Of a stretch of DNA of 64,000 nt, positions 18,500-28,934 are shown in pieces (the first letter of the stretch is position 1; each line of letters begins with the position of its first letter). Made by a program: the position numbers and the translations under genes. Under the pieces are notes generated by a model. That model did not search any database, had not been told where the DNA came from, and saw only the letters and a list, made by a program, of their open reading frames with translations. Source of the stretch: Ruminococcus sp. zg-924 (lineage in GTDB: Bacteria; Bacillota; Clostridia; Oscillospirales; Acutalibacteraceae); the NCBI RefSeq assembly GCF_024433635.1, contig NZ_WNJZ01000002.1, forward strand, positions 62,001 to 126,000, given 5' to 3'.

Positions 18500-18862
18500 T
18501 TACTTGGCTTGTAAAAATTTTTTCATAAGAAGGGATAAAATTAATTGCTGTCTGTCGGACAGACCATTAGAACAAGCGGATTTTTTATTAAATTCTAAAA
18601 GGATAATGTTTATAATTCTTTTTTCATCTTCTGAAAGGCCCTCTACCGATACCATTTCTTCTTTATCAATACCTACAAGGTAATCAAGTGAAACATTAAA
18701 TACAACTGCAATATTTGTAAAAATTTCTAAAGGAGGAATTTTCAGATTATTCTCATAGCTGCTTATTACAGACTTACTTCTTCCAACTTTTCTCCCTAAT
18801 TCATCCTGAGAAAGTTTATGATTTTCCCTAAGTTCTCTGATACGCAGACCGAAATCAAACAT
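18500..18862 (-). CDS. XRE-family helix-turn-helix regulator
   Basis: 120 residues from ATG 18862, chosen because AAGGAG lies 8 bases upstream and the HTH domain begins at once (MFDFGLRIRELRENHKLSQD). The N-terminal 65 residues are a Cro/C1-type HTH with the helix pair SQDELGRKVGRSKSVISSYE; the C-terminus holds a charged helix with an LSDRQQLILSLL stretch, perhaps for dimerisation. It is divergent from the LuxR-type regulator and 2 kb from the pilus adhesin, so it may control one or both. An AT-rich 300-base region separates the two start codons. Confidence 0.9.
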   Translation of the reverse strand: MFDFGLRIRELRENHKLSQDELGRKVGRSKSVISSYENNLKIPPLEIFTNIAVVFNVSLDYLVGIDKEEMVSVEGLSEDEKRIINIILLEFNKKSACSNGLSDRQQLILSLLMKKFLQAK

Positions 18863-19162
18863 TCTTTGTTCTCCTTTGCAATACAGTAATACAATGAGTT
18901 TTTTTATTAAAAACATTTTACAGCACAATAGTTTTAAAATCGAAAACTTGATTAAGAAATCAGTACTGCATACAAAAATTTGGATTATGTTTTGTTTAGA
19001 GAAATAAAAAATTATTTCAGTTAGCAATTATATGTTTGATATTATTTAGCATGCCATATAATAAATAATTATTTAAGTAAATGAATTTTTCGTAATAACT
19101 AATATGAAAATAAATGAACGATAATAATATAATTTATATTTGGATGTTTGGAGGTATCATAT

Positions 19163-20626
19163 ATGAAGTTCATTACAGCAGAAGAAGCAAGCAGAGAGTG
19201 GGAAATCGGATTAAGAACAGTTCAGAGAATGTGTGCCTCAGGTAAAATTGAAGGAGCTGAAAAAATTTCAAATGTTTGGATGATTCCGGAAACTGCAAAG
19301 CCAAAGTCAGACAGAAAGTCAAATTGTAGTATTACTAAAGAAGAAATTGTTGATGCATATAATGCTTTTGTGTCAGAAGATTATAATAAATTTAATAACT
19401 TCTTCAGTAAGAATAATTTATGTAAATCTCCAATCATTAAAGCCTATTACTCTGCGGTTGAATCATATAAATATTTTCCTCAAATTGATAAAATGGCGGT
19501 CTACTGGGAGAAAGCTAAAGAATATTTGAATGGAACTGACTTAAAAATTCCTGAAATTTCTTTAAGTATGGGTGGTCATTTTACACTTGGAATATTTTTG
19601 CGAACACCCGGTGATGCTAATGAAATCAGTAAAATAATTTCCGAAAAGCTGCCGCTTTTTGAATTTATAACAGGATATAAGAGTGGTTTGGATTTATTGT
19701 TTATGGCTGAGCTTGCTTTTCATCAGGGCAATAATACAGAATCTGAGCTGTTAGTTTATAAGGCCATGTTTACACAGGACAGTGCGCCAGATGTTAAGCT
19801 TGGTATTGCCCATATACTTGCACATAACGCAATTTATAAAGGAGATGCTGAGGGCTGGAAGCGTGCAATAGAAATGATTAATAAAATTCATATTGATAGC
19901 GAAGTAACAAAGGCATCGGTTGAAATTGCAAAGTCTGAGCTTTTTTTGATCTGTGATTTTACTGAACGTATACCTGAATGGCTGAAGCGAGCAGATTTTA
20001 ATGACAGCAGGCTTACTGTAACCTCCAGGTACAATGCTCTTTTTGTTCATCTTAGCTATTTAGTGAAAAGGAAGGAATACGCAAGAGCAATAGCCTTTGC
20101 TGATGTTCTTATAGAGGCTGCAAGTGGGCAGCATTATGTTTCGTACTACAGTTTCCTTTATTTATATATACTTATGGCGGTTTGTTATAACAAACTTTAT
20201 ATGGAGGATAAATGTATTGATTATTTGAAAAAAGCAATTGAAATAGCAAAACATGACGATTTATTAATGCCTTTTGTGGAATATTTCGAGCTTCTTGGCG
20301 AAGCCAGTGAAAAATATTTGAAAGAAAATGAACAAGATGTATATAACAACATTCTCAAATTAAAAATGAAATACAGCGAGAACCTTGTATCACTTAAATC
20401 TTCACTAAAAGAGCCCGAATTGATGGAAGGCTTGACAGACCGAGAAAAAGAGATTGCGAACTTGGTTGCCGAAGGAAGGTCTAATGCAGAAATAGCAGAG
20501 CAACTGTATATTTCAAAAAGTACGGTTAATTATCATATACAAAATATCTTTAGTAAATTTGGAGTTAACAGACGCTCAATGATGATAAAGCTATTATTTT
20601 TCAATGATAAAAACGACAACCAATAA
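19163..20626 (+). CDS. LuxR-type regulator with N-terminal excisionase-like HTH and TPR-like middle
   Basis: 487 residues from ATG 19163 (GGAGG 9 bases upstream). Residues 1-50 (FITAEEASREWEIGLRTVQR) form a MerR/excisionase-like DNA-binding motif. The middle, about 60-410, is helical with Tyr/Ala-rich repeats like the TPR regions of MalT-type proteins. The C-terminus is a canonical LuxR HTH (LTDREKEIANLVAEGRSNAE, then IAEQLYISKSTVNYHIQNIF). Two different DNA-binding domains in one chain are a feature of a group of clostridial regulators. It lies directly upstream of the pilus locus in the same direction but is separated by a terminator, so it is more likely its activator than an operon member. 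Confidence 0.9.
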   Translation: MKFITAEEASREWEIGLRTVQRMCASGKIEGAEKISNVWMIPETAKPKSDRKSNCSITKEEIVDAYNAFVSEDYNKFNNFFSKNNLCKSPIIKAYYSAVESYKYFPQIDKMAVYWEKAKEYLNGTDLKIPEISLSMGGHFTLGIFLRTPGDANEISKIISEKLPLFEFITGYKSGLDLLFMAELAFHQGNNTESELLVYKAMFTQDSAPDVKLGIAHILAHNAIYKGDAEGWKRAIEMINKIHIDSEVTKASVEIAKSELFLICDFTERIPEWLKRADFNDSRLTVTSRYNALFVHLSYLVKRKEYARAIAFADVLIEAASGQHYVSYYSFLYLYILMAVCYNKLYMEDKCIDYLKKAIEIAKHDDLLMPFVEYFELLGEASEKYLKENEQDVYNNILKLKMKYSENLVSLKSSLKEPELMEGLTDREKEIANLVAEGRSNAEIAEQLYISKSTVNYHIQNIFSKFGVNRRSMMIKLLFFNDKNDNQ

Positions 20627-20734
20627 AAATATGTCGTACTGACGACAAATATGTGCTGACTAACAATTTTTGTAAGTGAAAACAGGACTTTTAAAAATAA
20701 AACTACAGAATATATCTACAGCGGGTTATCCAAG

Positions 20735-20774
20735 AAAACTAATAGTTTCTGGCATTTTATTAGTTTTTTTGTTT
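20735..20774 (+). terminator. Terminator of the LuxR-type regulator
   Basis: Ten-base stem AAAACTAATA / TATTAGTTTT with a 13-base loop and a following T run. It separates the regulator from the pilus genes. Confidence 0.8.
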
Positions 20775-20862
20775 ACCATTTTTAGAATGTTAAATAAGAA
20801 ATCATATGGAACTTTTAAAAATTATAAAATTATTAGAGCTGTAAAACAGATAATTCACACAG

Positions 20863-20891
20863 TTATTTATTAAATGATGTTTTGCTATAAT
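20863..20891 (+). promoter_or_regulatory. Possible promoter of the pilus locus
   Basis: TATAAT at 20886-20891 with only a weak -35 (TTATTT, 17-base spacing). A weak -35 would fit an activator-dependent promoter. A second TATAAT lies at 20913-20918. The rest of 20627-20953 holds only the terminator and no supported gene. Confidence 0.35.
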
Positions 20892-20953
20892 AAAATTAAA
20901 TTAATGGTTTAATATAATAGGGATAAATTTTCTTAAAGGATGTGAAAACGATA

Positions 20954-23900
20954 ATGAAGACTCCCAGAGAAATATTTGTAAATATTAAAAAAGTCAATTA
21001 TAAATATTTACAAAGTAAAATGCATAACAAGTTTTCTAATGCAGGGAAAAGAGTAATTGCTTCCATTTTCGTAATTATTATGATTTTCACATTACTTCCA
21101 CCCATAAATATAAATGCGGCTTCAAATAACAGTCAGACTGCGTATGAAAATATTTCTGAATTTCAGAAAGCAAGATGGGCAGAAATTGAAAACAAGGTTT
21201 TTGGTGTTACATCTTTGGAAGAAACAGCAGCCAATTTGGTTAATCAAAATGTTTTAGACAATAATAATTTTTTTAATTGGACTTCGACTAATTTAACCAA
21301 GTGGAACGGAAACAGTACAGCTGTAACATCATCATATAACCAAGTTTACAACTACAAAGATGTATATACTGATTATTCTACTTCTGCTGAGGGGGTTAAA
21401 AAAAATCAGGAATCCTCAGTAACATATAAAGTATATGATGTAAGCACACCACAGCAGTTTCGCTGGGCTATGGAGCAGTGTGTATCTACAACTGATAATA
21501 CAACCAATATAAAAATAAATATTAAAAATGACCTTGATTTTAACGGCCAGGGTAATAAACAATGGACCCCTCTTAATAGGAGTGGTGGCAATAGTGCGAC
21601 TAACTCAATATATATTGAAGGAAACGGACACACTCTTTATAATTTAAAAATTTATTCTGCTTCAGGTGCAGTCGGTTTGTTTGGCAACTTGAACAAAAGA
21701 CTTATTGTTAAAAATATGGGATTTCGTTCGTCCATGGTTTTGGGAAAAGGTAACTGCGGATTAATTTATGGTTATTTTGGTTATGCCTCTCCAAACAGAA
21801 ATCATGGAATGACATATATTTACAATGTTCATTCCGATAGTGCATATATGCAAAGTGATAACGGAAAAATAGGAGGACTTGTCGGTGAAAATTCTGCTGC
21901 CGGCAATATGTTCATAGAAAACTGTTCAACCCAAAATTATTATATATACGGATTAGATCATATTGCCGGAATTGCGGCATATACACAGCTTGCAGATGCG
22001 TCATCTGTATTTCCGTCGGTAAAGTATAATGCAGAGATGCCGTCAACCCCTGAGGCATTTGTTTATCAGCCTGAAACAACAACTCCTGTTTATCCTGTTG
22101 TTATTGAAAATTCTTATTCTGTTGACTGCGAGTTGTTTTCAACAGGTTCTGACTCAGGGTCTTTTATTTCTTGCGGTCAGTCATTGATTGTTCGTAACTG
22201 CTTTACTAACAATACGATTTACGCCGGATATAATACGGGCGGTTTTATAGGACGATGTGCCTATCCTGGAGATTCTCGACCTGCAAAAATGTATGATGAC
22301 GCAGGACAGCGGAGTATAGGCAACTACTTTGAAAATTGTTATAGTACCGGTATTGTTGAGGGTAAAAGTGCAATGGGAGGCTTTACCGGACTTGATAATA
22401 CATACAGAGCATTACAAAATATTTATGCTGATCCAACAAAGGTTTACAGTGCAAATTCATTGACGTGGTTTAAATACGGAAGTACTGAAGGTAGTACAAG
22501 AAGTATTCATAACAGTACCGAGGCAGGCTCAACAGTCTATAAAAACTGCTATTCAACAGCTATGGTAGGTATGGACTATGCAGGTAAATATATTGGCGGA
22601 TTTATTGGTTTGGATGAAAACTATACATTAGGTACAACCGTAAATATAAACGGTGAAAATGTAACTGCTAACGGTTCTTTCTATATAAATTGTTACGCTG
22701 CAGGTGAGGTAGGCAACATTCTTACTGTTACTAATAAGGATAGAGCTGAAACTTTGGAAACATCTTATCTGAGCAATGATGAGGGAAGAGACACCAGCGA
22801 CGATATACTTGATTATTATCCGACAGGCGGTTTTATTGGGGTAATAAGTCCCGATGTGTATTGGTACGAAAAAACATACGGCAATATGCTGCAATTCAAC
22901 GGCGTAAATATTTATAAAGATATTACATATGCTTCTGTTTTGCCGGAGGAAATAAAAAATTATAACTTCGGATATTTTGAAAACTGTTTCTATGATATGC
23001 AGACCACAGCAATGCACGAAATGGCTGTGGGTATGCGCAATGTTAAGGCGTTCAAAGATAAAAATGTTGAGAATAAAGATACTTTCTCGCTAACAGGGAT
23101 AACAGGTATTTATACCGAAGCCTCAGAAATAAAAAGGATGGACGGCCTTACCGACTTTCCAAGCGGTCCTAACGGTTATGCTATGGATAAAGACGGTTCA
23201 AACAGCGCTGTGTGGAATTATGTAACAGATTATTATCCTCAGTTAAAGATATTTATGTTGTTTGATTTGGATGGCAGCGGAAACCTTGCGACCCTTGACA
23301 ACAAGGCAATTCCTCTTAGTACCTCTCCGTTTTACATACCCGAAACCGAAAGCACAACTGACGGTTCCGAATCGCATGAGGTTGCAGGTTTTGACAGCAA
23401 AAGTGAGATTATAACTGCATATCGTTATTCCCAGGCCTCCACAGCGACTGTTTTGCTTAATCACTGGGACTACCGAATGAACACTGCCAGTGGTGGACTT
23501 TCAACCGATAATGACTGGGCTTGTGCAGTTGAGGATAATAAGCTTACCTATAATGAAGCAACAGGTTATTTTGAAACCACATATAATAGCCTTGCCGCAG
23601 GTGAGTATGAGTTTAAAATTCAGGCAAACAACTCAATGGCATATAATTACGGTGCTGATAAGTTTGACGGTAAAAACTGTGTACTTAATGTTCCTTCCGA
23701 AGACTGTGATGTAACAATTAAATTTAAGTACAATGGACTTCGTTCAAATGATTATCAAATTTACGCTGTAATGAAAAATTCCGAAGGTAACTGGATTGAT
23801 GAGAACGGCAATACTACTGATACTGAAAAGTTAATTTTACTTGGCGGAACAGAAACTCAAGTTGTTTCGGAGGTCTGGACAATTGCCGGAAGTTTTCCAT

Positions 23901-26900
23901 ACAACGGTTGGAATGTTACTAATACCGATTGGGATATGCAATTAAGCGGTGAGTCTGATGTTTACACGCATACCCATTATATTGAGCCTGACAAGGATTC
24001 CGACGGCAATTTTGTTCCTACAACATATCAGTTTAAAATTGCAAAAGACCATAAATGGGACGAAAGCTATGGTGTAAGCGGAAAATCTGATAATATGGGA
24101 TTTACGCTTACAAAGCCTTGCAGCGTTACCTTTAAGTTTAACAGCAAAACGCATATAACCACAGTAACGGCTGATAATCCTGATTGTATTACTGATATTT
24201 CGACCGAAGAAAAAGTTTCATTTGATTTTAAAGGATATTCTGTAATCGGTCAGCAGTCCTTGACAGGATATAACTGGCTTCAGGCGGGAAGCGAGTTAGC
24301 TGCTGCAGAAAAAGGCAGAATGACCGAAACCGCTACAGGTTCGGGCATATATAAGGTTACATTTGATAATGTCAAAATGAACCAAAACTATGCTTACAAG
24401 GTCATTAAAGATGCAGTTGATGAGGGCTCAAACAGCTATTTTTATATTAATCCTCATACTGAAAACGAAAATGCAGTGTGCAGTGTAACCTTTACTTATA
24501 ATTCTATGACGGGTGAAACTACAGTCAGTGCTAAAACAGCCGATTTGCCGGATGAAGAGTTTGCTATGCAGTCTCTTCAGGCTACTTATTATACTGTTTT
24601 AGGCTCTGAGACTCTAACAGGCTATCATTGGCTTGGCGATCAGGATCACCCTAAAGACCAATCCGAAGAGTCAAAAGAGCAGTATCGTCTTTCAGCAATC
24701 AGAAACGGAAGAATGGACGTTGTTCCGGGTACATCGCTTTACCGCAAAACCTTTCAAAATATTCCTGCGGGTACATATGAATTTAAGGTTGCTGCTGACG
24801 GCTCGCTTGATTTAAGCTGGGGCGAAAATGACAGTACCGAAAATTATAAATTCGAGCTTAAGGATAGTGCTGATGTAACAATTACATTTAACCAGGCGAA
24901 GGGTATGATTTCTGTTTCTACCGACCCTGCCGAATCTCTCGACACAAAGGTATATGTTGTTACGGGTACGGAAAATCTTATGGGTGAAACCTGGAATACT
25001 GAAAATGCCGTTATGACCTATAACGAGGAGGACGGTGTATATGAATATATAAAGAGGGGTGTAAAATCAGGCGATAATTACGCTTTTAAGGTTATTGAAT
25101 ATGGCAACGACAGCGGAGATAACATTTCATTTTATCTCGGCGGCGATAAAAGTGAGTATGATATAAGGTTTACCTATAATCCTAAAAATGATATTACCTT
25201 GTTTTACGCACTCGACACAGAAGATGGCACGGACGTTTCGGATAGTGTTATAAAGGAAGTACAAATAACTTCTTACTCTGTTTTGGGTGATAAGGGGCTT
25301 ACAGGCTACAATTGGCTGGGACTTTTGGACAATGGTAAGCCCGGTGAAAAAGCCGATGAGATTGCGGCTTCTGAGGCGGGCGCAATGACCCAAAATCCGG
25401 ACGGAACATATACCAAGGTGTACACTGACATTAAGGTTGGCAGGAACGGTGAGACATTAAGCTATCCATTTAAGATAGCAGCAAACGGAAACTGGGATTC
25501 AGGCATTTCCTACGGTGACGGAACTGGCGATAACTATTACCTTCTTTTAAACGGAGATATGTCTAATGTCAGCGTGTGTGATGTTACTATAAATTTTGAT
25601 CCGAGTACAGGTAAGATTACTGTTGAAACATCTCCTGCGGATTGTAACCTTACAGATATTGACGACAGCAAGTTTACTTGGTATGTCGTAGGCGATTATC
25701 AGCTGGTATCCTTTGACAGCTTTAAAGCACCTACTACTGTTTATGATACAGTTCGTGACATTACTTCGGGTTTTGAATTCACCTCGGGTAAGAACAGCGG
25801 TGAGCGTGGAGTTACATGGCAGATAAATTCTGAACGCAACAGTATCAGTGAGTTTTACAGCAAACTTGGAAACGGTACGGGCTTTAGTCTTGATTACACG
25901 GTTGACGGCAATAATTCTACCGGAACATTTAATACGCCGGTTGTAGATTTGTTGGTTGATGTTCTTAAAGATGAATATATAGGTGCAAGACCGGATGATA
26001 ACATTGCGCATTATTATGTTGACAGCTTTATGCCGGGCAAGCAGTGGCTATCAATTTCAGCCTTGGGCTACGGCTACAGTCAGCAATATAATGACTGGAA
26101 GTCAAACTATTTGGCTTATATGGCTTATCTTGATAATTTAGAGAAATTTGAGGAATCAGCTGAAATTTACTACAAGGTTCTCAGCGGCAGTACATTTAAC
26201 GGTGCTTCTATAAATGATCAGTCAACGCTTATAGCGTATATGAAGTATTTAAGGGACAGTGGTGACCCTGAAAAGGTAAGCTACTATAATGATCTTGTGA
26301 ACGACTATGGCGACATACTTGCATATTACCAGATTATTGAGTCCCCTGTAAGCGATCCGGGTGTATCACCGACAGTAACGGATCAGAGTGTGGTCGGTTC
26401 TCGTAACCTGCGCTTGATTCCTACTGTTTATCTTGAAGCAGGCAATGATGCCGAGGTGTCTGTTTATGAGAACAGCGGCAGTGAAGCTGAGGCAAATTCA
26501 AAGAATATCGTAAGGTATGACGAAAATTCTTCACCTGATGTTAATTTTACCAATATTAAGGATAACGGCTTTTCATATTATAATTTTGCTTTTACAGCCG
26601 GATATGCAATAACCGATAAAATCGGACTTGGCATTTATGATAACTACATAAATCAGGGAAGAACATCGGGCAATTATGGTATCAAAAAGTTTAATAACAC
26701 GTTTGAAAGAGAACAGGATACTACTGATGAGCGTACATATGGCACATACTATGCTATGACATCGGCATTTACCGAATGTTCTTCTTATGTTGATACCGCT
26801 TCAGAAAATATGGGATTAATTGCAGATTCACTTGTAAAACAATCTGTAATCGGAAGCTCATATGACTATAATTCTGATACAAATCCTGATGCAGAAAACA

Positions 26901-28852
26901 GGCAATACGGACAGACAATTGTAAAAATATACAGGGTAAATGACGAAGGCGTTAATTCAAAAATAAATATGAGTGCTTCTGCAAACGAAAATTCAGCCGA
27001 GTACATAAACTATCAAAAATGGACAGGTCAGACGAAATTTACTGCCGATGACAGGGGTTTATACAATGTTGTATTTTATTGGGCTTTATCCGACGGCAGA
27101 TATTTATCAGACAGTAAGCTAGTAACTATAAATGTATTGCAGCCGGGTATTACAAAGAAGGTTGATGTAGTTTATGATGATGCAGGCGACGGTAATACTC
27201 TGACCTATAATGTTACTTATACAAACTCCGATTTTTCATCTCCTGTTACCTTTGCAATTCTTGATGTTCTTCCGTATCTTGGAGATACTCGTATAGGATA
27301 TGGTGATGAGTCTGTTTCGGGAACAACAGGCAGTGATGTAAGCTTTAATCTTAAATCTTTAAAAATCACTCAAAGCGGTGCTGCTACTATTAGAGGAGTG
27401 TATTACTCGCAGGACAAAAATGTGAGAAATTATCTTACCGGCAGTTCAGGGGCGGCGACTAACGCAGCGGAAAATCTGAATGTTGACGGAGAGGGATTGA
27501 TTAATCCGACCGGTTCTTCCTGGAAAAATATAATCAGAGCAGATGTCGGTGGCGGAGGTACATATACTCCTACAAATGCAAATAATGTTACTGCAATAAG
27601 CGTATCGGGCGTACAGCTTGCTGTGGCTGAAAGCATTACAGTTTCAGTTACGCTTGAATATAATGGTAAGGCGAACGATGTTTATGTTAACAACACTTTC
27701 TTCTATGCAAGAGATACTGACCAGAATATAGGTATGAACGGTTATTCAAAGCCTGTAACTACGACAATTGTCGGAAGAAGTCTTAACGGTTATGTATGGC
27801 TTGATAAGGATATTGACGGTTTTGTTGATGAAGCTGAGGAGCGTTTAAAGAATGTTACAATGTCACTTTATCTTCTTGAAGAAGGCACGGATAATTATGC
27901 TGATACGGGCTTAACAACAATTACCGATGATAGCGGCTATTACAGCTTTGACAAGCTGTCTTCGGGTACCTATAAGGTTGTAATTCTAAAGGAAAAGAAT
28001 GAAAAAATAAACGACAAACGGTTTGAAGACTATGAGCCAACAAAAAAATTGCTTGAGGCAAGAACCGAAACGGTTGTAGGCTCACGAAATCTGGCGTCTG
28101 CTGATAAAGATGATAAAGAAAATATTACATCATATAATGTCAGCACTATTATGCCAAGTGCAGCAGAAATTTACCGTGGAAGCTATACAAACAAAATTAA
28201 CGCTGTATGTGATGGCTTCAAGTATGCTAAGAGCTATTTGAATTTCGGTATTATAGACAGTGCCAGCAAGTGTTCAATCACCTTGAACAAGCTTGGTGAG
28301 GACGGCAACCCGCTTAACGGAGTTATATTCAAGCTTGAGCATTTTGATACTGATACAGGTAAATGGATTCTCGTAAGCTATGATGAAAACGGATATATAA
28401 TCAAGGACTCTTCTGAAGAGGGAGAGGGTATGAGTTCATTTACAACAGGTGGCACAATGCCGGACGGTTCAAAGTCTGACGGAATAATAGTATTGCCTAA
28501 TCTTCCTGAGGGTAAATACCGTATTACTGAGATAAGCACTGTTGAGGGTTACAATTTGCTGGCAAGCTCTATTGAGGTTGAGTTGCCCTACAAGCTTGCA
28601 GTAGGTGTTGATAACAACAGCATTATATCTACGCCATCAGAGCCATCCTATACGGAAAACGGTTATAACTACTATCGAGATATAACATTTACAATCACTA
28701 ATACTACAAATCTAAATGATTTGCTTCCGCTTACAGGTGTAAACGAATTTAATTGGCTGATTATTGCAGGTGTTGTATTGGTATTAGCAGGAGTGGGAAT
28801 TTTCTTCTTTGTATCAAAAAAGAAGAAAAAATCCCCTAAACATTCAGCATAA
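20954..28852 (+). CDS. Giant LPXTG-type pilus tip adhesin with six carbohydrate-module-like repeats
   Basis: About 2632 residues from ATG 20954; a GTG at 20942 is the alternative. Order seen: signal peptide with a long basic lead; a region of about 600 residues with GLUG-like motifs (GGLVGEN, GGFTGLD, GGFIGLD); six modules of about 100-130 residues (roughly 800-1600) that each end in a pattern like YAFKV...VTFTYN...TVS; a large unique region; DUF11-like and SdrD/Cna-B-like domains (GYVWLDKDIDGFVDEAEERL); a SpaA-type domain (SITLNKLGEDGNPLNGVIFK); sorting signal LPLTG, transmembrane helix and Lys-rich tail. The six modules resemble the X25-type modules of pullulanases, by eye only. Position before a pilin and sortases fits a tip adhesin. 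Confidence 0.92.
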   Translation: MKTPREIFVNIKKVNYKYLQSKMHNKFSNAGKRVIASIFVIIMIFTLLPPININAASNNSQTAYENISEFQKARWAEIENKVFGVTSLEETAANLVNQNVLDNNNFFNWTSTNLTKWNGNSTAVTSSYNQVYNYKDVYTDYSTSAEGVKKNQESSVTYKVYDVSTPQQFRWAMEQCVSTTDNTTNIKINIKNDLDFNGQGNKQWTPLNRSGGNSATNSIYIEGNGHTLYNLKIYSASGAVGLFGNLNKRLIVKNMGFRSSMVLGKGNCGLIYGYFGYASPNRNHGMTYIYNVHSDSAYMQSDNGKIGGLVGENSAAGNMFIENCSTQNYYIYGLDHIAGIAAYTQLADASSVFPSVKYNAEMPSTPEAFVYQPETTTPVYPVVIENSYSVDCELFSTGSDSGSFISCGQSLIVRNCFTNNTIYAGYNTGGFIGRCAYPGDSRPAKMYDDAGQRSIGNYFENCYSTGIVEGKSAMGGFTGLDNTYRALQNIYADPTKVYSANSLTWFKYGSTEGSTRSIHNSTEAGSTVYKNCYSTAMVGMDYAGKYIGGFIGLDENYTLGTTVNINGENVTANGSFYINCYAAGEVGNILTVTNKDRAETLETSYLSNDEGRDTSDDILDYYPTGGFIGVISPDVYWYEKTYGNMLQFNGVNIYKDITYASVLPEEIKNYNFGYFENCFYDMQTTAMHEMAVGMRNVKAFKDKNVENKDTFSLTGITGIYTEASEIKRMDGLTDFPSGPNGYAMDKDGSNSAVWNYVTDYYPQLKIFMLFDLDGSGNLATLDNKAIPLSTSPFYIPETESTTDGSESHEVAGFDSKSEIITAYRYSQASTATVLLNHWDYRMNTASGGLSTDNDWACAVEDNKLTYNEATGYFETTYNSLAAGEYEFKIQANNSMAYNYGADKFDGKNCVLNVPSEDCDVTIKFKYNGLRSNDYQIYAVMKNSEGNWIDENGNTTDTEKLILLGGTETQVVSEVWTIAGSFPYNGWNVTNTDWDMQLSGESDVYTHTHYIEPDKDSDGNFVPTTYQFKIAKDHKWDESYGVSGKSDNMGFTLTKPCSVTFKFNSKTHITTVTADNPDCITDISTEEKVSFDFKGYSVIGQQSLTGYNWLQAGSELAAAEKGRMTETATGSGIYKVTFDNVKMNQNYAYKVIKDAVDEGSNSYFYINPHTENENAVCSVTFTYNSMTGETTVSAKTADLPDEEFAMQSLQATYYTVLGSETLTGYHWLGDQDHPKDQSEESKEQYRLSAIRNGRMDVVPGTSLYRKTFQNIPAGTYEFKVAADGSLDLSWGENDSTENYKFELKDSADVTITFNQAKGMISVSTDPAESLDTKVYVVTGTENLMGETWNTENAVMTYNEEDGVYEYIKRGVKSGDNYAFKVIEYGNDSGDNISFYLGGDKSEYDIRFTYNPKNDITLFYALDTEDGTDVSDSVIKEVQITSYSVLGDKGLTGYNWLGLLDNGKPGEKADEIAASEAGAMTQNPDGTYTKVYTDIKVGRNGETLSYPFKIAANGNWDSGISYGDGTGDNYYLLLNGDMSNVSVCDVTINFDPSTGKITVETSPADCNLTDIDDSKFTWYVVGDYQLVSFDSFKAPTTVYDTVRDITSGFEFTSGKNSGERGVTWQINSERNSISEFYSKLGNGTGFSLDYTVDGNNSTGTFNTPVVDLLVDVLKDEYIGARPDDNIAHYYVDSFMPGKQWLSISALGYGYSQQYNDWKSNYLAYMAYLDNLEKFEESAEIYYKVLSGSTFNGASINDQSTLIAYMKYLRDSGDPEKVSYYNDLVNDYGDILAYYQIIESPVSDPGVSPTVTDQSVVGSRNLRLIPTVYLEAGNDAEVSVYENSGSEAEANSKNIVRYDENSSPDVNFTNIKDNGFSYYNFAFTAGYAITDKIGLGIYDNYINQGRTSGNYGIKKFNNTFEREQDTTDERTYGTYYAMTSAFTECSSYVDTASENMGLIADSLVKQSVIGSSYDYNSDTNPDAENRQYGQTIVKIYRVNDEGVNSKINMSASANENSAEYINYQKWTGQTKFTADDRGLYNVVFYWALSDGRYLSDSKLVTINVLQPGITKKVDVVYDDAGDGNTLTYNVTYTNSDFSSPVTFAILDVLPYLGDTRIGYGDESVSGTTGSDVSFNLKSLKITQSGAATIRGVYYSQDKNVRNYLTGSSGAATNAAENLNVDGEGLINPTGSSWKNIIRADVGGGGTYTPTNANNVTAISVSGVQLAVAESITVSVTLEYNGKANDVYVNNTFFYARDTDQNIGMNGYSKPVTTTIVGRSLNGYVWLDKDIDGFVDEAEERLKNVTMSLYLLEEGTDNYADTGLTTITDDSGYYSFDKLSSGTYKVVILKEKNEKINDKRFEDYEPTKKLLEARTETVVGSRNLASADKDDKENITSYNVSTIMPSAAEIYRGSYTNKINAVCDGFKYAKSYLNFGIIDSASKCSITLNKLGEDGNPLNGVIFKLEHFDTDTGKWILVSYDENGYIIKDSSEEGEGMSSFTTGGTMPDGSKSDGIIVLPNLPEGKYRITEISTVEGYNLLASSIEVELPYKLAVGVDNNSIISTPSEPSYTENGYNYYRDITFTITNTTNLNDLLPLTGVNEFNWLIIAGVVLVLAGVGIFFFVSKKKKKSPKHSA

Positions 28853-28934
28853 TTCTGCTGTAGTTAATTTTGTTTAATGGGGCTTGCAAATGCCCGTTAA
28901 ATCATAAAATAAAAAAATAAGGAGGAATAATTTT

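Noticed and set aside
20676-20873. Small 65-residue frame between the LuxR-type gene and the adhesin
   Set aside because: It runs through the terminator of the regulator, has poor coding character and no ribosome site.
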